Shown one piece after another: positions 45,501 to 54,831 of a stretch of 64,000 nt of DNA (the stretch's first letter is position 1; each line of letters starts with the position of its first letter). Where the stretch lies: positions 652,303-716,302 of the forward strand of contig JAKSGN010000010.1 of assembly GCA_024180945.1 (NCBI GenBank). Direction: 5' to 3'. The position numbers were made by a program, and so were the translations under genes. A model generated the notes under the pieces. That model ran no database searches and was not told the DNA's origin. It saw nothing but the letters and a program-made list of their open reading frames with translations. Origin of the DNA: Macrophomina tecta (Eukaryota > Ascomycota > Dothideomycetes > Botryosphaeriales > Botryosphaeriaceae).

Positions 45501-46261
45501 GGTTATTATTTATACTTATTACTCTTATTACTTTATTAGGCGGTATCTAGCTTTATAGTATTATCTTCTTCTTATATATAGCGTGGCTATAAGAGACGTA
45601 AGGTATTAGCTCTATAGTTTTTCTTATATTTCTTTAATTAGCGCTTAAAGAGACGGTTATTATATTTAATAGCTAGCTTAATAAGCTTATCTAGGATTTT
45701 AGGGTCGTCTTATATTATAAATTAATCTTTAACCCTATTCTTAAGTCCTCGATAGTAGTAGTCTATAAGGGTATAGTTAGACTAATTATTTAAGTACGCT
45801 ATAGCCTTCTAGAACTCTATAGTATAGTCTACTACTAAGGTCTTTTAGTAGATATTTATAATAGCTTATTAGGCTTTATTAACTTTATCGAGGTCTTTAA
45901 AGCTCTACTTAATCTAAGCTATAAAGTATTTATAGCTACTAAAAATTTTTTTAGTATTCTTTTTACGTGTCTCTAGTTCTTTCTCTATTCGGTCTCTAAG
46001 GTAGGGCTCGAACTATTATACCGTAATATTATAGAGGTAGGTAGTGGCGAATATTATCTTTTTATTATTAGTAGAGAAATCTCTAGAGTTAAAGAAGAAG
46101 TATAGATTAAATTATAAAAGAAAGATCTAGAGCTTCTTTTAGTTACTATAGAATAGGTCTAGTTTAGCTATTTTCGTACTTCTATTAGGGGGTTAAGTTA
46201 TCGTAGATACTAGAATATATACTAGCACCGAAGTATAGGCTACTAGAATAGCTTAGTTATA
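42503..46261 (-). mobile_element. Inverted, RIP-decayed second gypsy element
   Basis: Reading the minus strand, RNase H remnants lie next to the junction at 42503 (IAFY, and further on GGTCGAAACCGATGC for VETDA near 42620). The reverse-transcriptase motif VYLDDIIIY is intact at 43038-43064, and more decayed protease and gag follow toward 46000. CpA and TpG are nearly absent while CpG is kept, so decay is by CpA-directed C-to-T change. The 3' end, including integrase and LTR, is missing, cut at the junction with the plus-strand LTR. Confidence 0.75.
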
Positions 46262-46271
46262 AAGTTCGCCT

Positions 46272-46930
46272 AACCAAAAAAGTTGAGTCTACTGCTATAA
46301 GGGTCGACTGAGCTCTCATACAAGTTCGTCGGGTAGTTTCCTGGCGGATAGTACGGTCGACTCAGGGTAGGGTCGACTCAGAAAGGAAGCCGGATTTACG
46401 TCAAATTGAGATATATAATAGAGCGCACCTGCCCGATCAAAATTATATTGAGAAGTATGCCGATGCGACCGTCCGTTCGGGCATAATTGGTGAGATAGGG
46501 TAACTTAGGGTAAGTTTAATGGGGTGCGCAAGCTGCGGGTGCGCGCGCGGACCAGCGCGACGGTTTGGAAAATCAAAAGCTCGCCGCACAGAATAGGGTT
46601 AGGGTTGCAGACACGATGGCATTTCAAAAACCGAAAAGGTGAGCGCCCCGTCACAAGGGGAGATTTAGAATGCAGTGGGTTCAGTTGGGTGCATTTAGTA
46701 GAGTGGATTCAGTAGAGTGGATTCAGCAGAGTGGATTCAGTAGAGTGGATTCAAAGTAGGGTTGATTTAGGGTAAGGTTGATTCAAAGTAGGGTTAACTA
46801 AGTTTATTCAGGCGCGAACAGGGGTGCGCGATACCGCGTCGCATTTAAAAAAAGGAGCGTATTCGAGCGCCCGTTTAGCCCGATCAACCCGTTCAAAACG
46901 TTTTTCGCGTCCCGCGAACAGACATCAACA
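46272..46930 (+). promoter_or_regulatory. Leader of TLH unit 1, with one diverged 47-bp repeat unit
   Basis: 46272-46317 is a diverged version of the 47-bp array unit (shared GCTATAAGGGTCGACTGAG-like core followed by ATACAA). Half-site-like GGTCGACTCAG occurs twice near 46355-46380. A telomere-type TAGGGTTAGGGTT lies near 46592. The rest corresponds to the leaders at 53285 and later, but diverged. Confidence 0.6.
46697..46752 (+). repeat. Four 14-bp tandem units
   Basis: Four near-perfect copies of AGTAGAGTGGATTC, one with a T-to-C change. The core GGATTCA resembles the arm of the 47-bp unit. Confidence 0.85.
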
Positions 46931-48598
46931 ATGGCAAACGAGCATTTTTATCATTTGGCGGAGCATCAGGTCGCGGTGTGCAAGGAGTGCAGGCACGCCG
47001 TGTGGCCGGATCAGGTGGAGGGGCATTTACAGGGCAAGCATCACGGCATGCCCGGGAAGGAGGCGGAGGTCATTGGAGACGAGGTCAGGGCGTGGCCCCG
47101 ATTGATCAGATTCCCCGGGCAGTTTGAGGTGCCGCAGAGCGTCAGCAGACCGATTCCGGAGTTGCCGTTGCACGAAGATGGGTTGTTATGCCGGTTAGAG
47201 GCAGGTAGGTGCGCGTATATTTGCCGGGACAAGGTGACGATAAAGAAGCATTGGCGGAACGAGCATCAGTGGTCAGCAGGCGGCAGCCGGGCCGGAGGAG
47301 GGTCAGGTAAGAGCAAGAGCGATAGAGTAGAGAGACGGTTTTGGGAGGGGGCGAAACCCGTTCATTGTCAAAGATTTTTCACCAGCCGGCACGGGTCGCA
47401 GTATTTTGAGGTGCAGCAGTCGGAGGAGGACGCAAGCGAACATCAGGCCCGGCGCAGCCGCAATGAAGGGGATGACCGCGGCAGCAGGGCGACGTGGACC
47501 CGGGTGTGGCAGCAGATGCAGAAACAACTCGAAGAGGCCGAGAAGGCGGCAGCCGCGATCATTCAGGACGCCGAGAGGGATCAGGCGAACCCGTGGTTGG
47601 ACCGGACGAAGTGGCAGCAGTATTTGGTCAACAAGAACCGCGAGGATTTATTGCGGGCCGTCAGGGAGCCGGGTGGCGGCGATGACAACAAAAACAAGAG
47701 GAGGTGGAGGGCCCCCGGCGACGACGAAGAAGAAGAAGACGACCCGTACAAGCCGATTGAGATGACGGTGTGGCAGGCGATGGAGGACGTTGCCCGCATC
47801 AGTCAGAAGAGCGTGGCGAAAAGGGCAGGCGTATCGATGCGGATGCAGGCGATCAGGACGGAGAAGTATCAGAACCGGTATCAGCCGTTGCAGCCGTATT
47901 TAGACGAGGAGTCGATCAAGGACCGGGTCCGGCCGTGGGAGCAGATATTAATGTTTTTCATCAGGACGCAGCGGGAGCACGATTGGGACAGCCCGGGGTA
48001 CAGGTTCACCCGCAGTCAAGAGGAGGCATTTATCAGATTGATGAATGAGGCCGAGAAGGTAGCAGGAGGTAAAGGGGGGGAAGACGGCAGCGGAACCGAG
48101 GACGAAGAAAACGACGATGACGATGAAGAAACCAGCAATACCGATAACAAAGAAACCGATGAAGCCGACGAGAGCGACGATAACGGCGACGGCGATGATG
48201 ACGACAGTAGTCAACCGCAGAAGTTAACCCGCATTCAACGCGCGTGTTTGGATTTTTGCATGGAGTTGTTAAATCAGCGATTCGCCGCGTGCGAGTACGA
48301 AAGCGCGTCGGTGTGCGCCGCAGCCGTATTGGGGGTTGACCCGATGGGTGATAGTTGGAGAGGCCCGGACACGTACACGTCGATTTTGTCGGCGTTGATG
48401 AAGGTGGCGCATTTCATGGTGATTCAGAAAGCATTTGAAATCGCAACCCCGGCGGAGGAGGACGAGCGGTATAGCCCGAGCGCAAGGCCGTGCAATTTCG
48501 AGGATAGCGGGTATGAAAGCAGCAGCAGCAGCAGCAGCAGCAGCGGCGGCGGCAGCGGCGGGGGCAGCGGCAGCGGCGGGGGCAAGCGGCGGAAGTAG
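46931..48598 (+). CDS. TLH unit 1, N-terminal part (OrsD-like zinc fingers)
   Basis: A 555-residue frame from ATG 46931. It starts with a C2H2 finger (CKECRHAVWPDQVEGHL, then HH) and a second Cys/His block (RCAYICRDKVTIKKHWRNEH), the pattern of the DUF3505/OrsD-like family. An acidic, repetitive stretch follows before FEDSGYESSSSS. It ends in a Ser/Gly simple-sequence tract and a stop. Comparison with unit 3, where the homologous frame is continuous, shows this is the first half of a longer protein; one frameshift inside the AGC/GGC-rich tract (about 48515-48596) separates it from the 48435-51977 frame. That tract is prone to sequencing or replication slippage. Leu codons are almost all TTG or TTA, reflecting the lack of CT on this strand. 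Confidence 0.75.
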   Translation: MANEHFYHLAEHQVAVCKECRHAVWPDQVEGHLQGKHHGMPGKEAEVIGDEVRAWPRLIRFPGQFEVPQSVSRPIPELPLHEDGLLCRLEAGRCAYICRDKVTIKKHWRNEHQWSAGGSRAGGGSGKSKSDRVERRFWEGAKPVHCQRFFTSRHGSQYFEVQQSEEDASEHQARRSRNEGDDRGSRATWTRVWQQMQKQLEEAEKAAAAIIQDAERDQANPWLDRTKWQQYLVNKNREDLLRAVREPGGGDDNKNKRRWRAPGDDEEEEDDPYKPIEMTVWQAMEDVARISQKSVAKRAGVSMRMQAIRTEKYQNRYQPLQPYLDEESIKDRVRPWEQILMFFIRTQREHDWDSPGYRFTRSQEEAFIRLMNEAEKVAGGKGGEDGSGTEDEENDDDDEETSNTDNKETDEADESDDNGDGDDDDSSQPQKLTRIQRACLDFCMELLNQRFAACEYESASVCAAAVLGVDPMGDSWRGPDTYTSILSALMKVAHFMVIQKAFEIATPAEEDERYSPSARPCNFEDSGYESSSSSSSSSGGGSGGGSGSGGGKRRK

Positions 48599-51500
48599 TG
48601 GTGGCGGTAGTAGGAGCAACAGCCGCAACGACCGGACCGGACAGCTCGGCAGGAGCAGTTTGCAGTGGGTGAACAAGATGATGGACGATTTCATGGTCCG
48701 CGGCAGCGACAGCCCGATGCAGTGGTGGTTGGATTTGCGGGCATACGGGATGAAGATTCATTTCAACACGACGGCGAAGGGGCACGTTGGGTGGAGGAAC
48801 AGGGACGTGTTGGAGTACAAGAACGTATCGTTCAGCATGGCACAGTTCCGCGGTATGGTGCACCGGTTGGCACAGACGACGGCGCAGGTGTTGGTGGAGG
48901 ATTTGTTGTTTTGCAAAAGCCGGCGGGAGGTGCCCGCGGTGCCGTGGCATTCGATGCATGACGACCCGACAAACGGCCGTCGAGGGTGGAATTTTTTGCA
49001 GGATCAGCGCAACAGATTCCCCGTGGACGGGAGGTCGTGGTTGTTCGAGCAGATTATGCAGAACGGCGCGGTCAGAAGGCGGTTCACCCGGCAGGGGACG
49101 GCGTCGGGGTTGAGCCGCGAGGCCGCGTTGGATTGGATGGGCCGCGTGGCCGCGTTCAAGGAGAAGTTGTTGGTGTTGATGCATATCACGGGCGGGCAGC
49201 CGGGGAGAGGCCCCGAGATATTAAGCATCAGGCACAGCAACACAGCCGAGGCAGGGCACCGGCACATTTTCATCGAGGACGGCATGGTCGTGTTTGTGAC
49301 GCGGTATCACAAGGGGTACGCGTTGCAAGGGGACGTCAAGATTATTCATCGATATTTGCCCCGCGAGGTGGGCGAGTTATTGGTGTTGTATTTATGGTTG
49401 ATTTTGCCGTTTCAGCAGCGAATGGAGGTGTTGATGCGAGGCAATCCGCAGGAGCAGATGCAGGGGCAACAACAGCAGGGGCAACAACAGCAGAGGCAAC
49501 AACAGCAGAGGCAACAACAGCAGAGGCAACAACAGCAGAGGCAACAACAGCAGAGACAGAGGCAAAATCAAAGGCAAAAGCCGCCGCAGTTGCCGCCGTT
49601 GTCAGCGCATTTGTGGGCGCCCGAGCCCGGTGGCAAGAGGTGGACGACAGAGCGGATGAGGCAGGCGATGAAGCGTGAGACGGCCGCCGGTTTGGGGCAT
49701 GAGATTACCGTGCAGGCGTACCGCGACATCGCAATAGCAATCAGCAGGCAGTGGATCAGAGGACCGACGGCATTCAGGCAGGATAATGGGGAAGGAGATG
49801 ATGAAGGGCCGCAGGATGAAGACGATGCGGCAGCAGCGATTGCCGATGCGCAGGCAGGACACACGTCGCACGTAGCAGGCATTATATACGCGCGAGGCAT
49901 CATGGAGCAGTTGGGATGGGTGGCGGAGCGGAGGCAGAAGTTTCGAGCGTGCAGCATCGATTGGCATCGATTTTTGGGGTTCGAATCGACCCGCCAGGCA
50001 GACGAACAGTACGAACGGGACGAACAGATGGACGGCAAGATGATAAGCAAGAAGCGCAAGCGGTGCCCGTTCGAGGATGAGGCCGACGAGGAGCGGTTGA
50101 ACCGCCGGACCCGGTTGAGGAAGATGAACGCCGAGGAGCAGTTGAAGCAGTTGGTAGGCAAGGAGGCGGTGTTCCGCAGCGTGCAGAAGCCGGCGATGGA
50201 GGCAATAAAGGCCGGGTATAGCCCCGTGGTGGCGGTGATGCCGACGGGGGCGGGCAAGAGCGTGTTGTTCATGTTGCCGGCGTGGGCAGAGCCCGGGGGC
50301 ACGACGGTGGTAGTAGTGCCGTTAAAGTCGTTGCGCAAGGATATGAGGCGGCGGTGCAAAGAGGCGGGCGTAAGGTGCGCGGTGTGGGGCGGCAGGCAGC
50401 AGCCGGACGCGGAGTCGATTGTATTGGTGACGCCGGAGGCGGCGGTGGGCGAGGAGTTCGGGACGTTTTTAAAGCGCATCAGGCGGACGAGGCAGTTGGA
50501 CCGGATCGTCGTGGACGAATGTCACGTCGTGTTGAACGACCGAGTGGATTTTCGCAAGCATTTGCAGCGATTGGGCAAGTTGGCGGGGGCGGAGACGCAG
50601 ATGGTGTTGTTGACGGCGACGTTGCCGCCGGCGGAGGAGGGCAGGTTATACAAGCGGATGGGGTGGATGGCGGACGAAGTGAAGATGTTTAGGGGGTCGA
50701 CGGTGCGCAAGAACGTGCAGTATAGGGTGGTAGGTGGGAAGGGGAGCGGCAGGAAGGAGCAGGAGGATTTGGTGACGGAGTTGGTGGAGCAGCAGTTAAC
50801 GGCGTCGGCGGAGGGCAAGGTGGTGGTTTATTGCAAGACGAAGGGAGAGGTCGAGCGGTTGGTAGGGGCAGGCCGGTTCGTTTGCGAAGCATTTCACGCC
50901 GATATAAGCGATCAGCGCAAGGACGAAGTGTTGGAGGATTTCCGGGCAGGCCGAGAGCGAGTGGTGGTGGCGACGAGCGCGTTGGGCATGGGGATTGATA
51001 TTCCGGACATTAGGTTGATTGTGCATGCGGGCGAGCCGCGCAGCATGATGGATTACGGGCAGGAGAGCGGCAGGGCAGGGAGAGACGGCAGAAGGAGCGA
51101 GGCAATTGTGGTCAGAGGGGGAGGTGGGGAGGTGGAGGATAAGTTGGTCGAGCAGTATACGGATCCGGCAAGCGGGCAGTGCCGCCGTATCATCATGGAC
51201 GAGTATTTTGATGGCCGGAGGGGGCGAATTTCATGCGAGGATGGCGAAGAATTGTGTGATAATTGCGGGGGAGACGGGGAAAGGCGAGGAGCAGAGGTAG
51301 AGCAGGCGGAGAGGGAGCAAATAGAAAGGGGGCAAATGGAGAAGGAGCGAATAGAAAGAGAGCGGGTGGAGCGGGAGCAGGTAGAGCGGGAAAAGAGCAG
51401 GGAGATATTCCGTAGGCAGGAGCAGCAACGGGCCCGGCCGTATATAAGGCAGGCGGCGAGGGCGCAGGAGGAGAGGCAGGAGTTGGAGGAAGTAGAGCGG

Positions 51501-51977
51501 CAATTGCGGCGGTGGAAGCGGGTTTGTGGGGTGTGCAAGGCGGTAGGGTGGCCGGCAGAGCATGACGTTGGCGATTGCATGACGGAGAAGGGACAGCAGG
51601 CAGAGGATGAAAGGCGCAAGGCAAAGCGGACGATCAGGTACGACCGATATTCGGGGTGTTTTAGATGCGGGGCGCCGCAGAGCGTGTGTGATGGGTGGGA
51701 GAGCAACGACAGCGGCGGGTGGAGAAGGACGGGGCGGGAATGTCAGTACAGTGGAGTATTGTTGGGGGCATTGTACGGGATCAAGCACGGGTACGGGGCA
51801 GTTTGGAGAAGGTGGTTGCAGCAGATAGTAGAGAATGGAGTAGATGCAGAGCAGGAGGAGAGTGTGGTCGGGTATTTAGGGCGAAAGCGGGATACGGCAG
51901 AGGTGGAGAGTAATAATTTAGTTTGGGAATTTTTATGGTTGGCGCGGCGGGTAGATAGCATAGGCGGGGAGGGGTGA
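48435..51977 (+). CDS. TLH unit 1, recombinase-like and RecQ-like helicase part
   Basis: The functional part of this frame starts after the frameshift, near 48600. First comes a tyrosine-recombinase-like region: GRGPEILSIRH (Arg I), TRYHKGY (Lys), VQAYRDIAIAISR (Arg II) and GHTSHVAGIIYARG, where His and Tyr are nine residues apart as in XerD. A Gln-rich minisatellite (49450-49570) interrupts it. Then the RecQ core: PTGAGKS (I), VVPLKSL (Ia), VVDECHVVL (II), LLTATLP (III), VVYCKTKGE (IV), TSALGMGIDIPDIR (V), ESGRAGRDG (VI) and a RecQ-type zinc end (CRRIIMDEYFDG, CDNC). A long charged coiled coil and a Cys-rich tail (CGVCKAVGW, CFRCGAPQSVC) close the protein. RecQ helicases unwind DNA 3'-5', and TLH genes sit next to telomeres in several fungi. 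Whether this one is translated depends on the frameshift. Confidence 0.85.
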   Translation: MKSQPRRRRTSGIARAQGRAISRIAGMKAAAAAAAAAAAAAAGAAAAAGASGGSSGGGSRSNSRNDRTGQLGRSSLQWVNKMMDDFMVRGSDSPMQWWLDLRAYGMKIHFNTTAKGHVGWRNRDVLEYKNVSFSMAQFRGMVHRLAQTTAQVLVEDLLFCKSRREVPAVPWHSMHDDPTNGRRGWNFLQDQRNRFPVDGRSWLFEQIMQNGAVRRRFTRQGTASGLSREAALDWMGRVAAFKEKLLVLMHITGGQPGRGPEILSIRHSNTAEAGHRHIFIEDGMVVFVTRYHKGYALQGDVKIIHRYLPREVGELLVLYLWLILPFQQRMEVLMRGNPQEQMQGQQQQGQQQQRQQQQRQQQQRQQQQRQQQQRQRQNQRQKPPQLPPLSAHLWAPEPGGKRWTTERMRQAMKRETAAGLGHEITVQAYRDIAIAISRQWIRGPTAFRQDNGEGDDEGPQDEDDAAAAIADAQAGHTSHVAGIIYARGIMEQLGWVAERRQKFRACSIDWHRFLGFESTRQADEQYERDEQMDGKMISKKRKRCPFEDEADEERLNRRTRLRKMNAEEQLKQLVGKEAVFRSVQKPAMEAIKAGYSPVVAVMPTGAGKSVLFMLPAWAEPGGTTVVVVPLKSLRKDMRRRCKEAGVRCAVWGGRQQPDAESIVLVTPEAAVGEEFGTFLKRIRRTRQLDRIVVDECHVVLNDRVDFRKHLQRLGKLAGAETQMVLLTATLPPAEEGRLYKRMGWMADEVKMFRGSTVRKNVQYRVVGGKGSGRKEQEDLVTELVEQQLTASAEGKVVVYCKTKGEVERLVGAGRFVCEAFHADISDQRKDEVLEDFRAGRERVVVATSALGMGIDIPDIRLIVHAGEPRSMMDYGQESGRAGRDGRRSEAIVVRGGGGEVEDKLVEQYTDPASGQCRRIIMDEYFDGRRGRISCEDGEELCDNCGGDGERRGAEVEQAEREQIERGQMEKERIERERVEREQVEREKSREIFRRQEQQRARPYIRQAARAQEERQELEEVERQLRRWKRVCGVCKAVGWPAEHDVGDCMTEKGQQAEDERRKAKRTIRYDRYSGCFRCGAPQSVCDGWESNDSGGWRRTGRECQYSGVLLGALYGIKHGYGAVWRRWLQQIVENGVDAEQEESVVGYLGRKRDTAEVESNNLVWEFLWLARRVDSIGGEG
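49450..49570 (+). repeat. 15-bp Gln-coding minisatellite
   Basis: Repeated units of the form CAACAACAGCAGAGG encode (Q)4R. Units 2 and 3 carry a different Gln/Glu/Gly version at the same place (57150-57250 and 62440-62545), so the linker between Arg I and Arg II of the recombinase-like region varies in length. Confidence 0.85.
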
Positions 51978-52404
51978 TGTTAGGGAGCGTCGGTGGGGGG
52001 TAGTGGCGTTTAAGGGTGGGTGTAGGAGTGCAAGGGTAGGTGTGAGGGTTGGTGTAAGTTTAGGTTAAGATAGATTGATATTGAGAGATCGAGCGCGCGC
52101 GTAAAGCAAAGAAGCCGAAGCACGGCGTACGAACGGTAAAAGCAGCGTAAAATAGATGTATGATAGGGAATAGGTGGTGGGAAAGCGCGGGGGGTGGGGA
52201 GGTAGGGTGGAGGGCGATGGGGGTTTTGTACGTTTAAAAAATCGGCAGATTTATAAGTATAAAAATTGGAGGATGGCGAGTTAGGTATTTATTAGAATAG
52301 AGAGCGCACAGGCATTATTTTACGGTATTAAAGAACGCAATAGCGTGGTTATTCGATAGTAGATTAAGCGGGGGCGATAATAGAGGCGGAGGGTAGAGGG
52401 TAGT
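51978..52404. other. 3' flank of TLH unit 1
   Basis: Non-coding and strongly G-rich on the plus strand; no CT dinucleotide is seen until the LINE begins. It probably holds the 3' untranslated region and the element end. Confidence 0.5.
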
Positions 52405-53190
52405 AATTTATTTATTTATTTATTTAGTTTAACGTCCTTCTTGAGTCAGAGACTATCAAAGACGGGCTTTAGAAGCCGTTTCTAGTTATACATTTTCTAG
52501 AGGCTCCTTGTAAAAGAAGCATTCTAGGAGAGCACAAGGAATAGTAGACTTAAAAGCCAAACGAGAGGCAGGCCTCTAAGGAGATAGTATAAGAGAATAG
52601 TAATAGAAAACAAAGGAGTGTAAGCGTCGGACGTATTTAAACCCCGTCGGGCGTGTTGTTAAGAATCCACCGGCGCGTAGATATCTTGGTTTTTCTAAGA
52701 AACTCAGCTGTTGCTTGAGCGCCTTTATTTGTAGTGAATAGGTCCGTAAGATTAAGAATAGGTTTCTCCAGAGCGTCTTTTATAGAGAGCCTTTCAGCTC
52801 TATATAAATAACAGTCTAAGAGGAGATGTCTCGGTGTTTGCTTTGCCGTACCAGAGCAGTAGCATCTATCATCCTCTACATGGTTAAAACGGTAGAGATA
52901 GGACTTGAAGTACCCGTGTCCAATCTTCAGCTGGTAGAAGGAGGAAGCTGTTTCCCTTACTGTAGTAGGGGCGATCAGCTTCCTCTTTATCTTCCAGGTA
53001 AATGCTTTACTGTAGGCTGAGCTGGGAACTGATAAGAGCTGGCTTTTCCACTCGTTGTAGAGAACTTCTTTTAGTTGCATTCCGTAGAATGCAACAGAAG
53101 TGTCTTCTGTTGTAGGGGGGATTAACGTTGCTTGTTTAGCAAGTCTGTCGGCCTCCTCATTTCCGTGCACGTTGACGTGCCCCGGAACCC
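52405..53190 (-). mobile_element. 5'-truncated LINE, RNase H and C-terminus of ORF2
   Basis: The minus-strand frame 53190-52637 encodes the end of an RNase H (VWVPGHVNVHGNEEADRLAK) and the Cys/His end of ORF2 (CYCSGTAKQTPRHLLLDCYL). A (TTTA)n tail lies at about 52406-52425, the 3' end. The truncated 5' end joins the 47-bp array at 53191 with a short overlap (CCCAAACC fits both sides). It is the only part of 46931-64000 rich in CT on the plus strand apart from two damaged patches, so it is a later insertion. Confidence 0.8.
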
Positions 53191-53284
53191 AAACCGAAAG
53201 GAGTGAATCGACCGTTATAAGGGTCGATTCAGGTCCCAAACCGAAAGGAGTGAATCGACCGTTATAAGGGTCGATTCAGGTCCC
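53191..53284 (+). repeat. 47-bp tandem array A, 2 units
   Basis: Two perfect units starting AAACCGAAAGGAG. Each holds arms TGAATCGACC and GGTCGATTCA around the spacer GTTATAAG, a near-perfect 28-bp palindrome, and ends in AGGTCCC. Confidence 0.97.
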
Positions 53285-53635
53285 ATACAAAATTAAGGTT
53301 TAGGGTTAGGGTTACGAGTACGGTCGATTGAGTACGGTCGATTCAGAAAAAAGATGTCGGATTCGCGTTAAATTAAGATATGTTGCAGAGCGCGGTTAGG
53401 CGATAAGAATTTTTGCGTATGACATGCCCGCCCGATCGCGGGTTCGAGCGTAATTTGGCAGTTGGGGTAAGTTAGGGTAAGGTTGATGGGGTAAGAGCGG
53501 CCCGAGCGCGGTAGTGGTTAAAGAGCGCGCATTCGCCGGGTAGGCACGCAGCGCGCGAACGTGCAGCAGGCGCCGAGTCAGAGAGTTAAGAGCAAGGGTT
53601 AAAGTAGTTAGTTCGATAGCAAAGGGTGGTTTCCC
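53285..53635 (+). repeat. Orphan TLH leader copy 1
   Basis: About 351 bp, from ATACAAAATTAAGG to GGTGGTTTCCC. It includes TTTAGGGTTAGGGTTA, two direct TACGGTCGATT half-site-like copies, and the rest of the leader seen upstream of TLH units 2 and 3, but no gene follows. A 47-bp array begins instead. Confidence 0.92.
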
Positions 53636-53776
53636 AAACCGAAAGGAGTGAATCGACCGTTATAAGGGTCGATTCAGGTCCCAAACCGAAAGGAGTGAAT
53701 CGACCGTTATAAGGGTCGATTCAGGTCCCAAACCGAAAGGAGTGAATCGACCGTTATAAGGGTCGATTCAGGTCCC
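53636..53776 (+). repeat. 47-bp tandem array B, 3 units
   Basis: Three units identical to array A, at 53636, 53683 and 53730. Confidence 0.97.
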
Positions 53777-54127
53777 ATACAAAATTAAGGTTTAGGGTTA
53801 GGGTTACGAGTACGGTCGATTGAGTACGGTCGATTCAGAAAAAAGATGTCGGATTCGCGTTAAAGTAAGATATGTTGCAGAGCGCGGTTAGGCGATAAGA
53901 ATTTTTGCGTATGACATGCCCGCCCGATCGCGTGTTCGAGCGTAATTTGGCAGTTGGGGTAAGTTAGGGTAAGGTTGATGGGGTAAGAGCGGCCCGAGCG
54001 CGGTAGTGGTTAAAGAGCGCGCATTCGCCGGGTAGGCACGCAGCGCGCGAACGTGCAGCAGGCGCCGAGTCAGAGAGTTAAGAGCAAGGGTTAAAGTAGT
54101 TAGTTCGATAGCAAAGGGTGGTTTCCC
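53777..54127 (+). repeat. Orphan TLH leader copy 2
   Basis: Nearly identical to 53285-53635 (single-base differences) and again not followed by a gene. Confidence 0.92.
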
Positions 54128-54362
54128 AAACCGAAAGGAGTGAATCGACCGTTATAAGGGTCGATTCAGGTCCCAAACCGAAAGGAGTGAATCGACCGTT
54201 ATAAGGGTCGATTCAGGTCCCAAACCGAAAGGAGTGAATCGACCGTTATAAGGGTCGATTCAGGTCCCAAACCGAAAGGAGTGAATCGACCGTTATAAGG
54301 GTCGATTCAGGTCCCAAACCGAAAGGAGTGAATCGACCGTTATAAGGGTCGATTCAGGTCCC
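54128..54362 (+). repeat. 47-bp tandem array C, 5 units
   Basis: Five identical units at 54128, 54175, 54222, 54269 and 54316. Confidence 0.97.
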
Positions 54363-54831
54363 ATACAAAATTAAGGTTTAGGGTTAGGGTTACGAGTACG
54401 GTCGATTGAGTACGGTCGATTCAGAAAAAAGATGTCGGATTCGCGTTAAATTAAGATATGTTGCAGAGCGCGTATGTATGATAAGAATTTTTGAGGTATG
54501 ATATGCCCGGTCTGATCGCGTGTTCGAGCTGCACGGCAGGGGTAAGTTAGGGTAAGGCTGATGGGGTAAGAGCGGCTCGAGCGCGGTAGTGGTTATAAAG
54601 AGCGCGCATTCGCCGGGTAGGCACGCAGCGCTGCAGCAGGCGCCGAGCCAGAGAGTTAAGAGCAAGGGGTAAAGTAGTTAGTTCGATTAGCAAAGGGTGG
54701 TTTCCTGCATCAACGCAGCGAAAGAATAAGCAGAGTGATAGCAGCGAAATAACGAGCATGCAGCAAGCGCAAGTCACATACGAAACAGTGAGTATTTTTC
54801 ATCATTTAGGTTAGGAGAATTTGGAGTCGTC
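54363..54831 (+). promoter_or_regulatory. Leader of TLH unit 2, indel-rich
   Basis: It matches the other leaders up to about 54460. From there to about 54820 it differs from the unit 3 leader by many short insertions, deletions and substitutions. The start ATG used in unit 3 is absent here (CACATACGAAAC in place of CAACATGGCCGAAAC). Confidence 0.75.

Noticed and set aside
48414..49184. Long antisense frames in the TLH genes (also 55051-56031, 60334-61308, 49568-50479, 57658-58134)
   Set aside because: They are shadows of the sense genes. With almost no CT on the plus strand the minus strand can hardly contain TAG, so long open frames arise by composition; they are low-complexity Leu/Pro/Ser/Arg-rich and have no domain.
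52637..53239. Start of the LINE frame at 53239 with GPESTLITVDSLLS as N-terminus
   Set aside because: Those residues are encoded by the 47-bp array in reverse; the same peptide appears at 59640. The LINE itself begins at about 53190.
53191..54362. 47-bp repeats as a CRISPR array
   Set aside because: Units are directly joined without unique spacers and the host is a eukaryote; this is a tandem satellite.
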